A stretch of 64,000 nucleotides of DNA from Pseudoxanthomonas koreensis (GTDB taxonomy: Bacteria > Pseudomonadota > Gammaproteobacteria > Xanthomonadales > Xanthomonadaceae): contig NZ_PDWM01000008.1 in the NCBI RefSeq assembly GCF_010093225.1, forward strand, positions 24,074 to 88,073, in the 5' to 3' direction. Of this stretch, positions 44,643 through 53,925 are shown piece after piece (the stretch's first letter is position 1; every line of letters begins with the position of its first letter). Made by a program: the position numbers and the translations under genes. Below the pieces are notes generated by a model that was not told the origin of the DNA, did no database searches, and saw only the letters and a program-made list of their open reading frames with translations.

Positions 44643-46046
44643 CTACTGCGGCTGCGCCATGTCGTCCAGCAGCGCCTTGAGGAAGCGCGCGGCCTCGCCG
44701 CCGGTGGCGGCGCGGTGGTCGAAGGTCAGCGAGATCGGCAGGCGGCGGTGCACCTCGATGCCGCCGATCACCGCGACCACGTCGTGGCTGAGCTTGCCGG
44801 CACCGACGATGGCCACGCACGGCGGCACCACCACCGGGGTGGCGTAGCGGCCGGCGAACATGCCGAAGTTGGACAGCGAGATGGTGTAGCCGGACAGCTC
44901 GCTCGCCGGGAGCGAGCGTTCTTCGACCTGCGCGCGCAGGCGGTTGATGCCTTCGCGGATGCCGCGCGCGTCGAGCATGTCGGCGTTGCGCAGCGCGGGC
45001 ACGAACAGGCCATCGTCGGTATCCACCGCGATGCCCACGTCCACGTGCGGATGGCGGGTGACCGCCAGCGCGTCGCCGTCGAACCAGGCGTTGAGCGCCG
45101 GCACCGCCTTGCACGCGGCGACGATCGCGCGGACCAGGCGCGAGGTGATGTCCTGCCTGCCGATCCAGGCGTGCAGGTCGGCGTCGTCGACCAGGGTGGT
45201 CGGCACCACCTTGCTGTGCGCATCCGCCATCACCCGCGCCATGTTGCGGCGCACGCCCTTGAGCTGTTCGGGCTGGCCACTGGCGGCGACCGTTTCCGTG
45301 CCCGGCGGGCGGGTGCGCATCGGCTTGCCGGCGGCGGACACCGGCGTGCGCTGCGCAGCCGGTTGCGGGGCGGCTGCCGCTGCGGCGACCGCTTGCCGCG
45401 CGGCCTGCGCCGTACCCGCTCCCCCGGTCCCTCCCGCAAGGGCGGAGGAGAGCAGGGCCGAGGGATTGGCAGCAGCGTTCTTCACGTCGGCCTGGGTGAC
45501 GGTGCCGTCGGCGCCGGTGGCGCGCACGCGGGCCAGGTCCACGCCCAGCTTCCTGGCCAGCGCGCGCACGGCCGGCATCGCCTTGACCCCGCCGACCGAG
45601 ATCGCCTGCTCGCTGCGCACCGCATCGGAACTCTGCATCGCGCCGACCACGGTGCCGGCGTCGCCGCCGCGCGCGTCGGACGGGGCCGGCTGCACCGGCA
45701 GTTCGCCGCCGTCGTCGCTGGCCACCGCTTTCGCCGGCGCCGCGTGGCCGCCGCCGTGGTGGTGGCCGGTGTCCTGGCCCTCGGCACGCTGCGGCAGCGA
45801 CGCATCGGGTTCGAACACGGCCAGCATCGCGCCGGTGACGACGATGTCGCCGGCGCCGCCGGCCAGCCGCACCACCTTGCCGGATACCGGCGAGGGCACT
45901 TCGACCACGGCCTTGGCCGTCTCCATCGACACCAGCGGTTCGTCCAGGCGCACGGTGTCGCCTTCCTTGACGAACCACTCGACGATGGTCGCGTCGGGTA
46001 GGCCTTCGCCCAGGTCGGGAAGGTGGAAGGTCTTGGTGTCGTTCAT
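44643..46046 (-). CDS. bkdB: dihydrolipoamide acyltransferase E2 of a branched-chain 2-oxoacid dehydrogenase
   Basis: A 467-residue E2: lipoyl domain (1-80, lipoylated K45 in METAKAVVEV), a Pro/Ala/His-rich linker, an E1/E3-binding domain (about 155-190, VKAMPAVRALARKLGVDL), a second long linker and the catalytic domain (about 245-467) with FDHRAATGGEAARF, where H and D are catalytic. It completes the E1alpha-E1beta-E2 set encoded leftward from 48411. No E3 gene lies nearby, so lipoamide dehydrogenase must come from elsewhere. Branched-chain specificity is inferred from E1 similarity. Confidence 0.9.
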   Translation of the reverse strand: MNDTKTFHLPDLGEGLPDATIVEWFVKEGDTVRLDEPLVSMETAKAVVEVPSPVSGKVVRLAGGAGDIVVTGAMLAVFEPDASLPQRAEGQDTGHHHGGGHAAPAKAVASDDGGELPVQPAPSDARGGDAGTVVGAMQSSDAVRSEQAISVGGVKAMPAVRALARKLGVDLARVRATGADGTVTQADVKNAAANPSALLSSALAGGTGGAGTAQAARQAVAAAAAAPQPAAQRTPVSAAGKPMRTRPPGTETVAASGQPEQLKGVRRNMARVMADAHSKVVPTTLVDDADLHAWIGRQDITSRLVRAIVAACKAVPALNAWFDGDALAVTRHPHVDVGIAVDTDDGLFVPALRNADMLDARGIREGINRLRAQVEERSLPASELSGYTISLSNFGMFAGRYATPVVVPPCVAIVGAGKLSHDVVAVIGGIEVHRRLPISLTFDHRAATGGEAARFLKALLDDMAQPQ

Positions 46047-46202
46047 CGGGATCTCTCGAATGTCGTCTGGTCGTCGGCCCGGCGTTGCCGCGGGGCCGGT
46101 GTCTTGTCTTGCACCCCCGCGCGCGGCGCAGGGGCGGGGAAAGGGTGATCTTGCTTCCCGCGGTCGCGGAACGCGAGGACCCGGGCAAGCACATCCGCCC
46201 GG

Positions 46203-46230
46203 CCTCCCTTCCGCCGCGGTGGAAGGGAGG
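46203..46230 (-). terminator. hairpin between E1beta and E2 genes
   Basis: A perfect 10-bp inverted repeat (CCTCCCTTCC / GGAAGGGAGG) with an 8-nt loop begins 11 bp beyond the E1beta stop in a 195-bp gap. No T-run follows on the minus strand. It may attenuate read-through into the E2 gene or stabilise the E1 message. Confidence 0.4.
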
Positions 46231-46241
46231 AGCTGGCGGGA

Positions 46242-47240
46242 TCAGCCCTGCGCCACCGCGCGCTTCGCCGCGGCCACGATCCGCTCCACGCTCGGCAGGT
46301 ACTTCATTTCCAGGCGGAACAGCGGGATGTGCGTGTCCCAGCCGGTGACGCGCTCGACCGGCGCGACCAGGTCGTACATCGACGACTCGGCCAGGCGCGC
46401 GGCGATCTCGGCGCCGAAGCCGGCGGTGCGCGGGGCTTCCTGCACGATCACGCAGCGGCCGGTGCGCGAGACCGACTCGGCGATGGTGTCGAAGTCCAGC
46501 GGGCGCAGGGTGGCCACGTCGATCACCTCGGCGCTGATGCCGTCCTTCGCCAGCGCGTCGGCCGCTTCCAGCGCTTCCTTCACCTGCGCGCCCCAGGCGA
46601 CCAGGGTGACATCGGTGCCGTCGCGCAGGACGAAGCACACGTCCAGCGGCAGCGCCTCGCCGTCGTCGGCCACCAGCTCCTTGTACTGCCGGTAGATCCG
46701 CTTGGGCTCCATGTAGATCACCGGGTCCGGATCGCGGATCGCGGCCAGCAGCAGGCCGTAGGCGCGCTGCGGCGAGGACGGCATGACCACGCGCAGGCCC
46801 GGCACGTTGGTGAAGATCGCCTCGTTGGCCTCGCTGTGGTGTTCCGGCGCGCGGATCCCGCCGCCCCACGGCACGCGCAGCACCATCGGGCAGTGCAGGC
46901 GGCCGCGGGTGCGGTTGCGCAGGCGCGCAGCGTGGCAGATGAGGTGGTCGACCATCGGGTAGACGAAGCCGTCGAACTGGGCCTCGGCCACCGGCTTCAT
47001 GCCCTGCGCGGCCAGGCCGATCGACAGGCCGGCGATGGTGGTCTCGTCCAGCGGCGTGTCGAGCACGCGCTGCGCGCCGAACTTCTGCTGCAGGCCGGCG
47101 GTGGCGCGGAACACGCCGCCGTTCACGCCCACGTCCTCGCCCAGCACCAGTACGGTGGGATCGTGCTGCAGTTCCCAGGCCAGCGCCTGGGTGATGGCTT
47201 CGATCAGGGTGATCGGGGCGGCAACGGGCGTGGCGGTCAT
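46242..47240 (-). CDS. bkdA2: 2-oxoisovalerate dehydrogenase E1 component, beta subunit
   Basis: A 332-residue E1beta with the transketolase pyrimidine domain (about 10-185; GEDVGVNGGVFRATAGLQ, DTPLDETTIAGLSIGLAAQG) and the C-terminal transketolase domain (about 200-325; VEVIDVATLRPLDFDTI-like). GGAGGA lies directly upstream of the ATG at 47240. An in-frame ATG at 47336 overlapping the E1alpha stop would add a low-complexity 32-residue tail and is less likely. Binds thiamine diphosphate with E1alpha. Confidence 0.92.
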   Translation of the reverse strand: MTATPVAAPITLIEAITQALAWELQHDPTVLVLGEDVGVNGGVFRATAGLQQKFGAQRVLDTPLDETTIAGLSIGLAAQGMKPVAEAQFDGFVYPMVDHLICHAARLRNRTRGRLHCPMVLRVPWGGGIRAPEHHSEANEAIFTNVPGLRVVMPSSPQRAYGLLLAAIRDPDPVIYMEPKRIYRQYKELVADDGEALPLDVCFVLRDGTDVTLVAWGAQVKEALEAADALAKDGISAEVIDVATLRPLDFDTIAESVSRTGRCVIVQEAPRTAGFGAEIAARLAESSMYDLVAPVERVTGWDTHIPLFRLEMKYLPSVERIVAAAKRAVAQG

Positions 47241-47328
47241 CGGCTGTCCTCCACGGACGGGAGTGCGCGCGGCATCGATGTGGCCGGCCTCGGTGGCGCC
47301 GGCGTGGGAGTCGCGGGTCTGGCGGATG

Positions 47329-48411
47329 TCATCCATGGCGCTGCTCCATGGCAATGGCGGCCGCGCGCTGGGCCAGCAGCTCCGGCGGCGGATCGGCGTA
47401 CAGGTAGTCGAACATCGCCTCCACCGGCTGCACCGCGGTGGCAAGGTAGGCATCGACCTCGATCGCCACCAGGCGCTCGCATTCTTCCTTCCAGGCCGCT
47501 TCCTCGGCCTCGCTCCACGCGCCCTGCGCGGTGAGCCAGGTGCGCAGGCGCAGCAGCGGCTCCTCCTTCCAGGCGGCCTTGACCTCGGCGTCGTCGCGGT
47601 AGCGGCGGGCGTCGTCGGCGGTGGTGTGGTCGGACAGGCGGTAGGTCATGAACTCGATCACGCTGCCGCCTTCGCCCTTGCGCGCGCGCTCGGTGGCGAT
47701 GCGCATGGCCTCCAGCACCGCGACCAGGTCGTTGCCGTCCACCTGCAGGCAGAACAGTCCGCCGGCGATGCCCTTCTGGGCCAGGGTCTGGGCACCGGTC
47801 TGCGCCGAGCGCGGCACCGAGATCGCCCAGCCGTTGTTGACCACGCCCAGCACCAGCGGCAGCTTGTAGGCGCCGGCCGAGTTCAGCGCGGCGTAGAAGT
47901 CGGTCTTGGAGGTGCCGCCGTCGCCGCAGGTGGCCACCGCCACGTTCGGCTCGCCGCGCAGCTGGAACGCCAGCGCCGCGCCGGCCGCGTGCAGGCACTG
48001 GGTCGAGATCGGCACGCAGAACGGGAAGTCGTGGCGCGCGGCGCCCTGCTGGAAGTCGTTGCCGCGCTCGTCGCCGCCCCAGTACAGCAGCACCTCGCGC
48101 GGGCGCACGCCGCGCATGAACAGCACGCCGTACTCGCGGTAGCTGGGCGCATACACGTCGCCCTCAGCCATCGCCGCGCCGATGCCGACGTGGGTGGCCT
48201 CGTGGCCCAGGCACGGCGCGTAGGTGCCGAGCTTGCCGGTGCGCTGCAGGGCGATCGCCTTGGTGTCGAAGGTGCGCACGTACAGCATCTGCTTGAACAG
48301 CGGCAGCAACGCGGCGGGGTCGCGCAGGGCGGGCGGGAACTCGCGGACCGGCTGGCCGTCCGCGCCGAGGTATTGCAGGTAGTCGATCTGGAAGCTTGCT
48401 GCTTGGGTCAT
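47329..48411 (-). CDS. bkdA1: 2-oxoisovalerate dehydrogenase E1 component, alpha subunit
   Basis: A 360-residue thiamine-diphosphate-binding E1alpha. The ThDP motif [18 protein letters not shown] through VVNN is complete, as are [12 protein letters not shown] and the phosphorylation-loop region [18 protein letters not shown] typical of branched-chain 2-oxoacid dehydrogenases. It is the first gene of the bkd operon (E1alpha, 88 bp, E1beta, 195 bp, E2) and is divergent from kynA across a 220-bp region with inverted repeats. Confidence 0.92.
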   Translation of the reverse strand: MTQAASFQIDYLQYLGADGQPVREFPPALRDPAALLPLFKQMLYVRTFDTKAIALQRTGKLGTYAPCLGHEATHVGIGAAMAEGDVYAPSYREYGVLFMRGVRPREVLLYWGGDERGNDFQQGAARHDFPFCVPISTQCLHAAGAALAFQLRGEPNVAVATCGDGGTSKTDFYAALNSAGAYKLPLVLGVVNNGWAISVPRSAQTGAQTLAQKGIAGGLFCLQVDGNDLVAVLEAMRIATERARKGEGGSVIEFMTYRLSDHTTADDARRYRDDAEVKAAWKEEPLLRLRTWLTAQGAWSEAEEAAWKEECERLVAIEVDAYLATAVQPVEAMFDYLYADPPPELLAQRAAAIAMEQRHG

Positions 48412-48464
48412 GGCATGGCACCAGCCGCGGGGCTGGAAAACGTACTGGAAAGTTGCACATGGTA

Positions 48465-48515
48465 CGGAATACCTGCTCAAAACCCTCCGTGCAGCGCAAC
48501 ATCGCTTGTATTCCG
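48465..48515. promoter_or_regulatory. inverted repeat in the bkdA1-kynA divergent promoter region
   Basis: CGGAATAC (48465-48472) and its exact inverse GTATTCCG (48508-48515) are separated by 35 bp; the first copy also lies inside a tighter dyad GGTA-N5-TACC (48461-48473). The region is less GC-rich than its surroundings. Both flanking operons degrade amino acids and could share a regulator of the Lrp/AsnC type; this is inference. Confidence 0.4.
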
Positions 48516-48631
48516 CGGACTTGCGGCGGCCGCCCCGGGGGCGCACCTGGCGCCGCGCGGGAGGCCCGGGACGCCGCCGGCCCCGGCTGCGTTACCCTTC
48601 CCGGCCCACCTGCGCCGTGCCACCAGCCCCG

Positions 48632-49495
48632 ATGACCCTCGACAAGAACCAGCGTCCGCTCGAACCGGGCATCCACACCGACCTGCAGGGGCGGATGACC
48701 TACGCCGGCTACCTGCACCTGGACCGCCTGCTGTCGGCGCAGGCGCCGCTGTCCGACCCGCCGCACCACGACGAGATGCTGTTCATCGTCCAGCACCAGG
48801 TCTCGGAGCTGTGGCTGAAGCTGCTGATGCACGAACTGCAGGCCGCGCGAGAGTTCCTCAAGGACGACCAGGTCTGGCAGTGCCGCAAGGTGCTGGCGCG
48901 CAGCAAGCAGGTGCTGCGCCAGCTGACCGAGCAGTGGTCGGTGCTGGAGACGCTGACCCCGTCCGAATACATGGGCTTCCGCCACCTGCTCGGGCCTTCG
49001 TCGGGTTTCCAGTCGCTGCAGTACCGGGCGGTGGAGTTCCTGCTGGGCAACAAGAACGCCGGCATGGTGCGGGTGTTCGCCCACGACCCGGACGGCCAGG
49101 CGGCGCTGCGCGGCGAGCTCGAGCTGCCCAGCCTGTACGAGGAGTTCCTGCGCTACCTGGCCCGTTTCGGCCACGCCATCCCGGCGCAGTACCTGGAGGA
49201 CGGCCGCGACTGGAGCGCCGCGCACGTGTCCGACCCGGCGCTGCGGCCGGTGTTCGAGCGGATCTACGAGGACACCGACCGCTACTGGCGCGAGTACTCG
49301 CTGTGCGAGGACCTGGTCGACCTGGAAACCCAGTTCCAGCTGTGGCGCTTCCGGCACATGCGCACGGTGATGCGGATCATCGGCTTCAAGCGCGGCACCG
49401 GCGGTTCCAGCGGGGTGGGATTCCTCAAGGAGGCCTTGGAACTGACCTTCTTCCCGGAGCTGTTCGAGGTGCGGACCAGCATCGGGCCCGGGTGA
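48632..49495 (+). CDS. kynA: tryptophan 2,3-dioxygenase
   Basis: A 287-residue haem dioxygenase opening the indole ring of tryptophan to N-formylkynurenine. [32 protein letters not shown] (substrate His and Arg region), FQSLQYR and [20 protein letters not shown] (axial haem His in the RHM motif and the substrate-shielding loop) match the family closely. Length and start agree with Xanthomonas enzymes. No other kynurenine gene is in the window; it stands alone before the POT transporter. Confidence 0.97.
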   Translation: MTLDKNQRPLEPGIHTDLQGRMTYAGYLHLDRLLSAQAPLSDPPHHDEMLFIVQHQVSELWLKLLMHELQAAREFLKDDQVWQCRKVLARSKQVLRQLTEQWSVLETLTPSEYMGFRHLLGPSSGFQSLQYRAVEFLLGNKNAGMVRVFAHDPDGQAALRGELELPSLYEEFLRYLARFGHAIPAQYLEDGRDWSAAHVSDPALRPVFERIYEDTDRYWREYSLCEDLVDLETQFQLWRFRHMRTVMRIIGFKRGTGGSSGVGFLKEALELTFFPELFEVRTSIGPG

Positions 49496-49701
49496 GGCAG
49501 GGCGCGGCAGGACCCGCGCCGTGGCGCCCGCCGGGCGCACAAACCTTTGACAGGGAAGGAAAAACAGCGGGTTCGCGGGCGCTCCCGCCGACCCCGTCGC
49601 ATTGACGCGCGCCGTCGCCGTCGGTGATTCTCGGCCCACTCCGGGGGCCCTGAAGCGCCATCGGCCCGTCCCGAAACCCATTGAAGAAGCAAAGGAAGTC
49701 C

Positions 49702-51519
49702 ATGAGCGCCGACGTCGTCGAGCCCAAGGCCGCGGTCCCGCCGCAGCCGCCCGCGCCACCCGAGTTCCCGCAGGTCCTCGGCCATCCGCGTCCGCTGTGG
49801 ATGCTGTTCATGACCGAGTTCTGGGAGCGGTTCGCCTTCTACGGCATGCGCTGGGCGCTGGCCCTGTACATCGTCGCCCAGTTCTACGGCGGCGACAGCG
49901 CCGGCGAGGCGTCGGCCAGCCGGCTGTATGGCGCCTACCTGGCGCTGGTGTATGCGGCGGCGCTGTTCGGCGGTTACGTCGCCGACCGCATCATCGGCTA
50001 CCAGCGGTCGATCCTGTTGGGCGCCGTGGTGATGGCGGTCGGCTTGTTCATGATCGCCGTGCCGAACGAACAGATATTCAAGTTCGGCCTGGCCACGATC
50101 ATCGCCGGCAACGGCCTGTTCAAGCCGAACATCTCGACCATGGTCGGCAAGCTGTACACGGCGGGCGACGAGCGCCGCGATTCGGGCTTCACCCTGTTCT
50201 ACATGGGCATCAACCTCGGGGCGATGATTGCACCATTGCTGACCGGTTGGCTTGCCGAACGCATGTTCGGCGGTTCGCCCGAGATGCCGGCGTACAAGGC
50301 CGTGTTTATCGCCTCCGGCGTCGGCATGGTGATCAGCCTGGTGTGGTTCTGGTTCGGTCGCCGCCAGCTGGGCGGTATCGGTCGTCCCCTGGAGGGAGCA
50401 GCGAGTCCCCAGCGCGTGCTGTGGGTGACCTTGGCCACCTTGGCGGCGATCCCGGTGATCTACTACCTGCTGGGAGGTGGCTTCGCTGAGCTGGTGGCCA
50501 AGCTGCTGTTGAACGTTGGGGTGATTGATCCGGTGCTCGTCAATGGCGTGCTGGACTACGAAAAGACCCTGTCGGCCGCGACGGTGCTGGCCTGGATCCT
50601 GGGCGGACTGTTCCTGGCCTTGTGCGTGCTGATCCTGGTCGAAGGCTTCCGCGATGGTGCGGTCCGGCGCGACATGGCCATCGCCATGCTGATCATCTTC
50701 GTGTTCAACGTGCTGTTCTGGTGCTTCTTCGAACAGGCCGGCAGCTCGTTCAACTTCCTTGCGCAGAACATCGTCAACCGCGACTTCAGTGGCTGGATCT
50801 TCCCGGTCGGCTGGTTCCAGTCGGTGAATTCGGTGGCGATCATCGCCTTGGCGCCGGTGCTGGCCTGGCTCTGGGTCAGGCTCAGCAAGATTGAGCCCAA
50901 CCTGGGCGCCATGCGCCTGGTTCGCTTGGTTGTGGGCGTGGTTTCGACCCTGTTCGCGATCCTGGCGATGCACCGCCTGAGCGGTCTGGGCGTGCTGCCG
51001 GGCTGGGCTTTCTTCGCGATCTCCGCGCTCATCCTGGTCCTGGGCGCGTGGGCGACGCGGATCGATTTCGGCAACGCCGCCGGCACGCTCAACCCGTCGA
51101 TCCCGCGCAAGTTCGGCTTCGGCATCATCTTCAACGGCCTCGCCTTCCTGTTGCTGATGTTCGCCCTGTCCAGCCTGGTCGATCCGCAGACCCTCAAGAT
51201 CCCGTTCTGGACCCTGTTCATGGTCTACGTGATCCAGTCGGTCGGCGAGCTGTGCCTGTCGCCGATTGGCCTGTCGATGGTGACCAAGCTGGCGCCGGTG
51301 CGCCTGGTCGGCTTCGGCATGGGCGGCTGGTTCCTGTCGACCGCCATTGGCAACAACCTGTCGGGCATCTTTGCCAGCCACATCAGCGGCGAAACCGGCA
51401 TGACCGTGGAATCGGCCTTCACCGGCTACACGCTCGGGTTCTGGATCCTGATGGGCAGCGGCGTGCTGCTGTTCCTGATCGCACCGCTGATCCAGAAGCT
51501 GATGCACGGGGTGAAGTAA
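49702..51519 (+). CDS. POT/PTR-family proton-coupled peptide transporter
   Basis: A 605-residue major-facilitator transporter for di- and tripeptides. The proton-coupling motif EFWERFAFYGMRWALALYI (ExxERF), GGYVADRIIGYQRSILLG and FTLFYMGINLGAM are POT signatures; about 14 membrane segments are seen, with an extra hairpin common in bacterial DtpT-like proteins. The ATG at 49702 follows AAGGAAG; a TTG seven codons upstream is possible. The stretch about 50200-51050 uses more A/T-ending codons than its neighbours. It could deliver the dipeptides made by the murein locus, but the distance (40 kb) makes that weak. Confidence 0.93.
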   Translation: MSADVVEPKAAVPPQPPAPPEFPQVLGHPRPLWMLFMTEFWERFAFYGMRWALALYIVAQFYGGDSAGEASASRLYGAYLALVYAAALFGGYVADRIIGYQRSILLGAVVMAVGLFMIAVPNEQIFKFGLATIIAGNGLFKPNISTMVGKLYTAGDERRDSGFTLFYMGINLGAMIAPLLTGWLAERMFGGSPEMPAYKAVFIASGVGMVISLVWFWFGRRQLGGIGRPLEGAASPQRVLWVTLATLAAIPVIYYLLGGGFAELVAKLLLNVGVIDPVLVNGVLDYEKTLSAATVLAWILGGLFLALCVLILVEGFRDGAVRRDMAIAMLIIFVFNVLFWCFFEQAGSSFNFLAQNIVNRDFSGWIFPVGWFQSVNSVAIIALAPVLAWLWVRLSKIEPNLGAMRLVRLVVGVVSTLFAILAMHRLSGLGVLPGWAFFAISALILVLGAWATRIDFGNAAGTLNPSIPRKFGFGIIFNGLAFLLLMFALSSLVDPQTLKIPFWTLFMVYVIQSVGELCLSPIGLSMVTKLAPVRLVGFGMGGWFLSTAIGNNLSGIFASHISGETGMTVESAFTGYTLGFWILMGSGVLLFLIAPLIQKLMHGVK

Positions 51520-51521
51520 GG

Positions 51522-52121
51522 ATGGCGGGTGTCCGTGGCGTGGCCGTGTCCGCGCTGTTGCTGCTGCGCCTGTCCGCCTGCGGCGGGCAGGAGCCGGCGC
51601 CGCCTTCCGGGCCGCCGCTGCCGGTGGACACCACGCCGCGGAAGCCGCCCGTCGCCGACGTGAGCGAGCCGGTCGCCTCGGGCAACACGCCCGCGGCGGC
51701 CGACATCGCCGCGATCGCCGCGCTGGGCGCCGCGTTCGACCCGGCGCGCAGCGCCGAGGCCGACCTGGAGACGGCCAAGGTCGAGGCCAAGCGCGGCGGC
51801 AGGCGCATCGTGCTGGAACTGGGCGACGCTTCGTGCGGCGAATGCGCCGCGCTCGACGCCAGGATCGAGGGCGAGGCGCCGCTGCGGCACCGCCGCGACG
51901 CCGGCTTCATCTGGATCAAGGTCGACCGCAGTACGCCGGGCAACGCCGCGTTCCTGGCCGCGTACCCGGATGCGGCTGAAGCGCCGGCGCCCTACCTGCT
52001 GGTGCTCGACGCCGATGGCCAGGTGCTGCACGCGCAGGCCGGTGTCGACCTGCTGCGCAAGGGCAAGCCGGACCGGAGCAGGATCGGCGCGTTCCTGGAG
52101 CAGTGGGCGCCGCCGCGCTGA
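51522..52121 (+). CDS. thioredoxin-fold lipoprotein
   Basis: A 199-residue lipoprotein with signal and lipobox LSAC (Cys20), a Pro-rich linker (about 24-60) and a thioredoxin-like domain (about 80-195) with an active-site pair in DASCGECAALD (CGEC). The domain resembles thiol:disulfide proteins of the DsbD-gamma/thioredoxin_7 type. It begins 2 bp after the peptide transporter stop and is probably cotranscribed with it. Partner proteins are unknown. Confidence 0.78.
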   Translation: MAGVRGVAVSALLLLRLSACGGQEPAPPSGPPLPVDTTPRKPPVADVSEPVASGNTPAAADIAAIAALGAAFDPARSAEADLETAKVEAKRGGRRIVLELGDASCGECAALDARIEGEAPLRHRRDAGFIWIKVDRSTPGNAAFLAAYPDAAEAPAPYLLVLDADGQVLHAQAGVDLLRKGKPDRSRIGAFLEQWAPPR

Positions 52122-52138
52122 GGCGGCGTTGCGGCGGC

Positions 52139-52651
52139 TCAGGCGCCGTCGCGCAGTGCTTCCAGGCCGGGGCCGCCGAGCTTGGCCAGCAGGCGGTCGA
52201 GCGTGGCCCGTTCCTCGCAGTCGAGGGTGGCGATCAGCCGCTGCTCGCAGGCCAGCGCCATCGGTGCGATCTCGTCGTACACCGTGTAGCCCACTTCCGA
52301 CAGCGCCAGCACCGAGCGGCGGCGGTCGTCGCTGTGGATCTCGCGCTTGATCAGGCTGCGCTCGAGCAGGCGGGCCACCGCGCGGCTGACTGCGACCTTG
52401 TCCATGGCGGTGCGTTCGGCGACCTCGTTGGCCGACAGGTCGGGGAAGCGGCCGAGCACGGCCATGATCCGCCACTCGGTGATCGCCAGCCCGAAGCGCT
52501 TCTGGTAGAGGTCGGCGATGGTCTGGCTGACACGGTTGGAGAGCACGCTGAGCCGGTAGGGCAGGAAGTTCTCCAGGGCGAGTTCGGCGTGGCCGGTGGC
52601 CTCCGCGGCGGGCGCGGTGCCGGGGGCTTCGAGGGCGTTCGGGGCGGACAT
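52139..52651 (-). CDS. MarR-family regulator, probable repressor of hpd-hmgA
   Basis: A 170-residue winged-helix regulator (core about 30-165; YQKRFGLAITEWRIMAVL, SANEVAERTAMDKVAVSRAVARLLER, wing DRRRSVLALSEVG). It is divergent from the homogentisate genes with 94 bp between starts. MarR- and IclR-type regulators of tyrosine catabolism are well known, and a 20-bp dyad fills the spacer of the hpd promoter, so repression relieved by an aromatic intermediate is the likely mode. Confidence 0.9.
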   Translation of the reverse strand: MSAPNALEAPGTAPAAEATGHAELALENFLPYRLSVLSNRVSQTIADLYQKRFGLAITEWRIMAVLGRFPDLSANEVAERTAMDKVAVSRAVARLLERSLIKREIHSDDRRRSVLALSEVGYTVYDEIAPMALACEQRLIATLDCEERATLDRLLAKLGGPGLEALRDGA

Positions 52652-52665
52652 TGCGGCGGGGCACC

Positions 52666-52694
52666 TTGCTTATGGTTGCAGACGTAACTATAAA
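52666..52694 (+). promoter_or_regulatory. hpd promoter with operator dyad in the spacer
   Basis: TTGCTT (52666-52671), a 17-bp spacer and TATAAA (52689-52694) form a strong sigma70-type promoter for hpd. The imperfect palindrome ATGGTTGC-AGAC-GTAACTAT (52672-52691, 6 of 8 bases paired per arm) fills the spacer and enters the -10. Bound repressor would block polymerase. The divergent MarR gene starts 15 bp to the left of the -35, so autoregulation is likely. Confidence 0.7.
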
Positions 52695-52745
52695 GGGGGT
52701 TGGACCACAACCCGCTTCCCCTACGGGGTTGCTCAGGAAGCCATC

Positions 52746-53870
52746 ATGAGCGCGCATTCGCAAGTACTTCCCACCACTTCTTCCCACAACGCCGGCATGA
52801 CCGTGAGCCAGTTCGACAACCCGATGGGGATCGACGGCTTCGAGTTCGTCGAATTCGCCGCCCCGGGCGGCCAGGCGCAGCAGCTGCGCGACTATTTCGG
52901 CAAGCTCGGCTTCGTCCAGGTGGCGCGGCACAGGACCCGGCCGATCAGTACCTGGCGCCAGGGCGACTGCACCTTCCTCATCAACGAGGATCCCGATTCG
53001 TTCGCCGCGCGCTTCGCAGAGCAGCACGGTCCCAGCGCCTGCGGCTTCGCCATCCGGGTGAAGAAGCTGGCCGACTGGGCGCGCACGCAGGCGCTGCGGA
53101 ACGGCGCCGAGGCCTTCGACACCAGGGACGAGCTGAGCAAGGCGGTGGCCGCGCCGGTGATCAAGGGCATTGGCGACTGCATGCTCTACATCGTCGACCG
53201 TTACGACGAGAAGGGCACCATCCACGACCCGGACTACGAATACCTGCCCGGCGTGGAACTGATGCCGAAGGGCTTCGGCCTGACCTTCATCGACCACCTG
53301 ACCCACAACCTGTACCACGGCAACATGGCCAAGTGGGCCGACTACTACGAGCGGCTGTTCAACTTCCGCGAGATCCGCTACTTCGACATCAAGGGCGCCA
53401 AGACCGGGCTGCTGTCCAAGGCGATGACCGCGCCGGACGGCATGGTCCGCATCCCGCTCAACGAATCGTCCGACCCGAAGTCGCAGATCAACGAGTACCT
53501 GGACACCTATCAGGGCGAGGGCATCCAGCACATCGCCTGCTTCACCGACGACATCTACGCCACGGTGGAGAAGATGCGTGAGGCCGGGGTGGAGTTCCTG
53601 GATACGCCGGACACCTACTTCGACGTGATCGACCAGCGCATCCCGGACAACGGCGAGGACGTGGAACGGCTGCGCCGCAACCGGATCCTGATCGACGCCG
53701 ACCCGGAGACCAAGCAGCGCAAGCTGCTGCAGATCTTCACCCAGAACGCGGTGGGACCGATCTTCTTCGAGATCATCCAGCGCAAGGGCAACGAAGGTTT
53801 CGGCGAAGGCAACTTCCAGGCCCTGTTCGAGAGCATCGAGCGCGACCAGATGCGCCGCGGCGTGCTCTGA
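52746..53870 (+). CDS. hpd: 4-hydroxyphenylpyruvate dioxygenase
   Basis: A 374-residue Fe(II) oxygenase turning 4-hydroxyphenylpyruvate into homogentisate. The iron triad is H184 (FIDHLTHNL), H262 (GIQHIACF) and E342 (FFEIIQRKG), each about 20 residues later than in the Pseudomonas enzyme because of a polar N-terminal extension. The substrate/inhibitor loop and C-terminal helix ([16 protein letters not shown]) are intact. AGGAAG precedes the ATG. First gene of the hpd-hmgA operon. Confidence 0.97.
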   Translation: MSAHSQVLPTTSSHNAGMTVSQFDNPMGIDGFEFVEFAAPGGQAQQLRDYFGKLGFVQVARHRTRPISTWRQGDCTFLINEDPDSFAARFAEQHGPSACGFAIRVKKLADWARTQALRNGAEAFDTRDELSKAVAAPVIKGIGDCMLYIVDRYDEKGTIHDPDYEYLPGVELMPKGFGLTFIDHLTHNLYHGNMAKWADYYERLFNFREIRYFDIKGAKTGLLSKAMTAPDGMVRIPLNESSDPKSQINEYLDTYQGEGIQHIACFTDDIYATVEKMREAGVEFLDTPDTYFDVIDQRIPDNGEDVERLRRNRILIDADPETKQRKLLQIFTQNAVGPIFFEIIQRKGNEGFGEGNFQALFESIERDQMRRGVL

Positions 53871-53886
53871 GGCCGCGACTGGAAAA

Positions 53887-53910
53887 GCCGCTCTCCCGCG
53901 GGAGAGCGGC
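53887..53910. terminator. 24-bp perfect palindrome between hpd and hmgA
   Basis: GCCGCTCTCCCG joined directly to its inverse, starting 16 bp after the hpd stop and ending 15 bp before the hmgA start. On the minus strand it is followed by TTTTCC, on the plus strand by GCAAGG. It therefore looks like a weak intrinsic terminator for antisense transcription and an mRNA-stability or attenuation hairpin in the sense direction. Confidence 0.45.
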
Positions 53911-53925
53911 GCAAGGATGGAAGCC

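Noticed and set aside
45700..45780. His-rich HHHGGGH segment of E2 as a metal site
   Set aside because: It lies in the flexible inter-domain linker, where low-complexity residues are expected.
47241..47336. Alternative E1beta start at 47336 overlapping the E1alpha stop
   Set aside because: Adds a non-conserved low-complexity tail, while 47240 has GGAGGA and matches family length.
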